Below, in pieces: positions 61,150 through 64,000 of a stretch of 64,000 nt of DNA (position 1 is its first letter; each line of letters begins with the position of its first letter). The stretch is from Pyrenophora tritici-repentis (lineage: Eukaryota; Ascomycota; Dothideomycetes; Pleosporales; Pleosporaceae). Where the stretch lies: the NCBI RefSeq assembly GCF_003171515.1, contig NC_089393.1, positions 1,426,001-1,490,000 of the forward strand. Reading direction: 5' to 3'. Under the pieces are notes generated by a model. The model was given only the letters and a program-made list of their open reading frames with translations, searched no databases and had not been told where the DNA came from. The position numbers were made by a program, and so were the translations under genes.

Positions 61150-64000
61150 TCATTCCCTCAACAACACCGGATACCTCTCAACCCCGGGTTCATCAAACGT
61201 CTCAATCAACGCCGCAACAGCGGGATGCATGCCCGCCTCCACCACCGTCCTAACCCACTCCTCCATACCCAACACCTCGTACCTCCTTCCCACCTTCTCC
61301 AACCCCACATCCGCCATCTGTGTCATGGGAATAACAACATCACCCACGTTATTCACATACGCAATACCCTCCTCCTTGCCTTCCCGCGATAACTCCCTCA
61401 CCACATCACTACAACACGTATCCACGCTCACAAGGTCAAAAGCGCCGGCGTTATAGTCCACCCTAGGCACCGTCTGCGTTTTATGCGCAAAGTGTAGGAG
61501 CGAATTAACCCAGTCGAAACCCGCGCGTGCGACGGTGGCGTCGTCGCCCGATCGGATGATTGTGGAGGGCCGCTGGATAACGATGGGGAGACTGTATGTT
61601 TCGTATACCCGCTCGAGCATCTTCTCACACACCCACTTCCCGCACATGTAGCCGTGGGAGCCATCGGCAGGGGGTTTCTTTCCCGTGTCGGTACAGGATA
61701 CAGGGGGGAAAGCCTCGCGTTCAGCGAACAAGGCGACGCCGGCCGAGGAGACGTAGTGGAAGGGGATGTGGCGCTGGAGACAGGTCGATACTAGTTGTTT
61801 GGCTGACTCTACGTTGGCGAGTTTGAGCGCAGAGTAGTATTTTAGATGCGAGGTGTCAGATCCGTTGTGGATTACGGCGTCGGTGCGTTGGAAGATTGAT
61901 GTCCAGGTTGAAGGGGAGAGACCGAGATATGCGGCTGTGAGGTCGCCGGCGTGGTACTCGATTCGATCGCTGGCGGGTGGGAGTTCCCCGCTTGAAAGAC
62001 GGGAGGCGAGATTGCGGGTGGCGAGGCAGATCACCTTTTTGATGGAGGGCTGTGCAATGAGGGTGGCGAGGAGGTGGTGGCCTAGGAGGCCGGAGCAACC
62101 TGTCAGAACGACGATTTCGGGATTGAGTTTAGGAGGGGTCGAGGTGAGTTCCGGGAAAGTGGATGGTGAGGGTGGGGTAGTTTCTAGGTCCCAGTCGATG
62201 GACGTGAGAGTGTCCGCTCGTGGCTTTTCCTCTTTGATAAGGGGTGGTGTGCCTGGGGAACCGGATTCGGGAGATGTAGGTCGTGTGCTTGCGGTTTCTA
62301 CGTCGCTGCTGGATGATGACGGGGTGCTCAGTTGGCTTGTTTGCTGCTGTTCCTCGACGTTGGGTACCAGTTCAGCGGGGATGCTCTCAGCGGCCAAGTC
62401 TACCAGGCTTGACATCCGTACGTCGTTTGCCATGATCTTGAGCACGGGGATGCTAACGCGGAAGTTCTTGAGAAACCACGAGCGTACGTCGACGGAGAGC
62501 AGAGAGTCAAAGCCCAGATCGACTCCCCGCATCATCATCAGATCTTCGTCTGCGGTCGAAACTTGCAGTATCCGACGGAGCTGTGCGCAATACGCTTGTC
62601 TGATGATATTTGTGACGTCGGACTGGGAGCGACATTGCAAAAGAAGTTCCTGCGTCGAAGCCGAATTTGTCGCCTCTGTCTTTCCACCACTAGTAGCACT
62701 CTGGTGCACTTGGAATCGCTTGAACTTGGGATCAGAGTACCATGGCGGGATGTCAATAGTATCCTGTGTGATTTGCAACAGACCTGTAGATATCTCCGGA
62801 CCGCTGTCATTGTCCAGATGCCCAGCTTCCATGCATTCGGCAAAAATTTGATGGAAGTCTTGCTCAGACAAATGCATCATGGCTGTCTTGGCGACCGTCA
62901 CGTCGAGCTGTCGGTCGGATTGTGTGATGTATCCAACCCCAATGATAGCGCCGACGTTGACGACGGAGGAGCGGAGACCACGCTTGCGGCGGTGGCCAGC
63001 TACGCCTATCATGCCCATATTTGCGGCAGCGTAGTTGGCTTGACCGACGTTGCCAATGACGCAGTTTATGGAGGAGAGGAGCACGAAGAAGTCCAGATCT
63101 ACGTCGTGGAAGATGCGGTCCAGGTGAATACTACCTAGAACCTTTGGTCTGATAACATCAGTGACCTGTGAGTACTCCATATTGCGGACTGAAACATCTC
63201 GGAGAACCATGACACCGTTTAGTAGGCCGACAATGGGTGGGAGTGTGTCAACGATTGTCTTGTGAACGGCCTTGATGGCGGCTTCGTCGGTTACATCGCA
63301 GAGCAGAATTTTGATTGAGACACCATTCTTCTCATGATTCTGTATCCATCGCGCATCGATCTTGGGGCTTCGGCTCGTCAACACGAGGTATCTGACTCCG
63401 CGTTCAATCATCCAGTCACAAAGTGAGATTCCTAGAGCACCTGATAGTCCGACGAGCCAGTAAGTCTTGTCGGCCTTGAACAGTTGAGTTATCTCGAACC
63501 GTGTGACGCGTGCAGGAAGGATGGTGCTCGAGCTCGTCCAGTCAATGATCGTCAAGGCGTCCGCGGGACGTTCTCTGCGAGCAAGTGTTTCCAGACCGAC
63601 TTGTACTGATGGAGCAGACATTTCGCGACCATTGCTTGAGCTGACAGCACGACTGAGAACCTGTTGTGCCAGGGTCTTGGGAGCGCCGGTGTCGACGCTA
63701 TGAGATGAGAAGAGAGTGCTAATATTCTCTTTTCGGCAGTAAGAAGGAAGGCATGAGGTTATCATCGTTTCATTCTCAGCCTCGCTGGAAGTGGAGAAGC
63801 TGACGAAACATGCCAGGTCAGTGGGAAGAATGGATGCGATATCCGAGCGTGAAGGATACAGTGGGAGCTGTATATGCGATGCGACGTCCGAAGAGACAAC
63901 CGAACCGTAGGAATCTACTGTAAATGTTAAGTCAACACCCTTGGATGCGGCATGGCTAGCGATAGCTCTGACGATAGAATCCGGGGCATTGTGGACAGCC
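61150..64000 (-). CDS. C-terminal part of a polyketide synthase: KR, ACP and terminal thioester reductase
   Basis: The frame is open from the right window edge (63999) to the stop at 61150, about 949 residues, so the KS/AT and other N-terminal domains lie outside. Domains in order: a ketoreductase (about 63490-62740; KTYWLVGLSGALGIS, LVLTSRSP, NVGQANYAAANMGM with the Tyr/Asn pair), an acyl-carrier domain (about 62600-62390; LGFDSLLSVDVRSWF, phosphopantetheine Ser near 62504), a Ser/Pro-rich linker, and a terminal reductase of the extended SDR type (about 62130-61150; TGCSGLLGHHLL, FHYVSSAGV, GYMCGKWVCEKM with the Tyr-x3-Lys pair). Such an ending releases the chain reductively as an aldehyde or alcohol. 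Highly reducing fungal PKSs that end ACP-R exist (betaenone-type synthases). The product is unknown. Confidence 0.9.
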   Translation of the reverse strand, partial: AVHNAPDSIVRAIASHAASKGVDLTFTVDSYGSVVSSDVASHIQLPLYPSRSDIASILPTDLACFVSFSTSSEAENETMITSCLPSYCRKENISTLFSSHSVDTGAPKTLAQQVLSRAVSSSNGREMSAPSVQVGLETLARRERPADALTIIDWTSSSTILPARVTRFEITQLFKADKTYWLVGLSGALGISLCDWMIERGVRYLVLTSRSPKIDARWIQNHEKNGVSIKILLCDVTDEAAIKAVHKTIVDTLPPIVGLLNGVMVLRDVSVRNMEYSQVTDVIRPKVLGSIHLDRIFHDVDLDFFVLLSSINCVIGNVGQANYAAANMGMIGVAGHRRKRGLRSSVVNVGAIIGVGYITQSDRQLDVTVAKTAMMHLSEQDFHQIFAECMEAGHLDNDSGPEISTGLLQITQDTIDIPPWYSDPKFKRFQVHQSATSGGKTEATNSASTQELLLQCRSQSDVTNIIRQAYCAQLRRILQVSTADEDLMMMRGVDLGFDSLLSVDVRSWFLKNFRVSIPVLKIMANDVRMSSLVDLAAESIPAELVPNVEEQQQTSQLSTPSSSSSDVETASTRPTSPESGSPGTPPLIKEEKPRADTLTSIDWDLETTPPSPSTFPELTSTPPKLNPEIVVLTGCSGLLGHHLLATLIAQPSIKKVICLATRNLASRLSSGELPPASDRIEYHAGDLTAAYLGLSPSTWTSIFQRTDAVIHNGSDTSHLKYYSALKLANVESAKQLVSTCLQRHIPFHYVSSAGVALFAEREAFPPVSCTDTGKKPPADGSHGYMCGKWVCEKMLERVYETYSLPIVIQRPSTIIRSGDDATVARAGFDWVNSLLHFAHKTQTVPRVDYNAGAFDLVSVDTCCSDVVRELSREGKEEGIAYVNNVGDVVIPMTQMADVGLEKVGRRYEVLGMEEWVRTVVEAGMHPAVAALIETFDEPGVERYPVLLRE

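Overview
The window is nuclear DNA of a filamentous ascomycete. The genes have short GT-AG introns (mostly 43-77 nt), many with recognisable CTAAC/CTGAC branch sites. The gene set is typically fungal: GABA transaminase, Rvb2, Set2, a Suz12-type Polycomb protein, an RNase P/MRP Pop8-like protein, and a reducing polyketide synthase with a terminal reductase. A Tad-clade LINE and the PKS architecture suggest a dothideomycete, perhaps Pleosporales, but that placement is inference.

Layout. 1-4.7 kb: the 3' end of a nuclear regulator-like gene, then a mitochondrial GABA transaminase. 4.7-18.9 kb is an accessory block. It holds a cysteine-rich unknown gene split by a 6.2-kb LINE, itself split by a small solo LTR, followed by a MYND-finger gene, a protein-kinase-like gene and decayed DNA. 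18.9-28.98 kb: a secreted TAP-like hydrolase, an OYE-family oxidoreductase, a membrane-anchored low-complexity protein with a questionable stop codon, a tiny membrane protein, a ubiquitin-like/WLM metalloprotease and a secreted LicD protein. 30.2-46.3 kb is a dense housekeeping block: Rvb2, a 1.4-thousand-residue coiled-coil protein, a Pop8-like subunit, a WW/prion-like protein, an F-box/LRR protein and a Suz12 homologue with a C-terminal PHD finger. 46.3-53.3 kb is a gene-poor island with a second solo LTR, a 171-bp tandem repeat and a 126-bp fold-back element. 53.3-64 kb: an AT-hook protein, a 3.3-kb gene-free stretch, Set2 (H3K36 methyltransferase), and the KR-ACP-reductase end of a polyketide synthase that runs off the window.

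Themes. Several genes concern chromatin and transcription: an Ebp1-like elongation factor, Rvb2, Suz12, Set2 and an AT-hook protein. They are scattered and do not form an operon. The best novelty is the nested insertion (host gene, then LINE, then solo LTR), in which both target-site duplications are exact and removing the solo LTR restores the LINE reading frame. Next come the fold-back element with a 10-bp duplication and the 171-bp tandem repeat. I found no tRNA, rRNA or CRISPR array. Exon models were built by hand from splice signals and reading frame, without transcript data.
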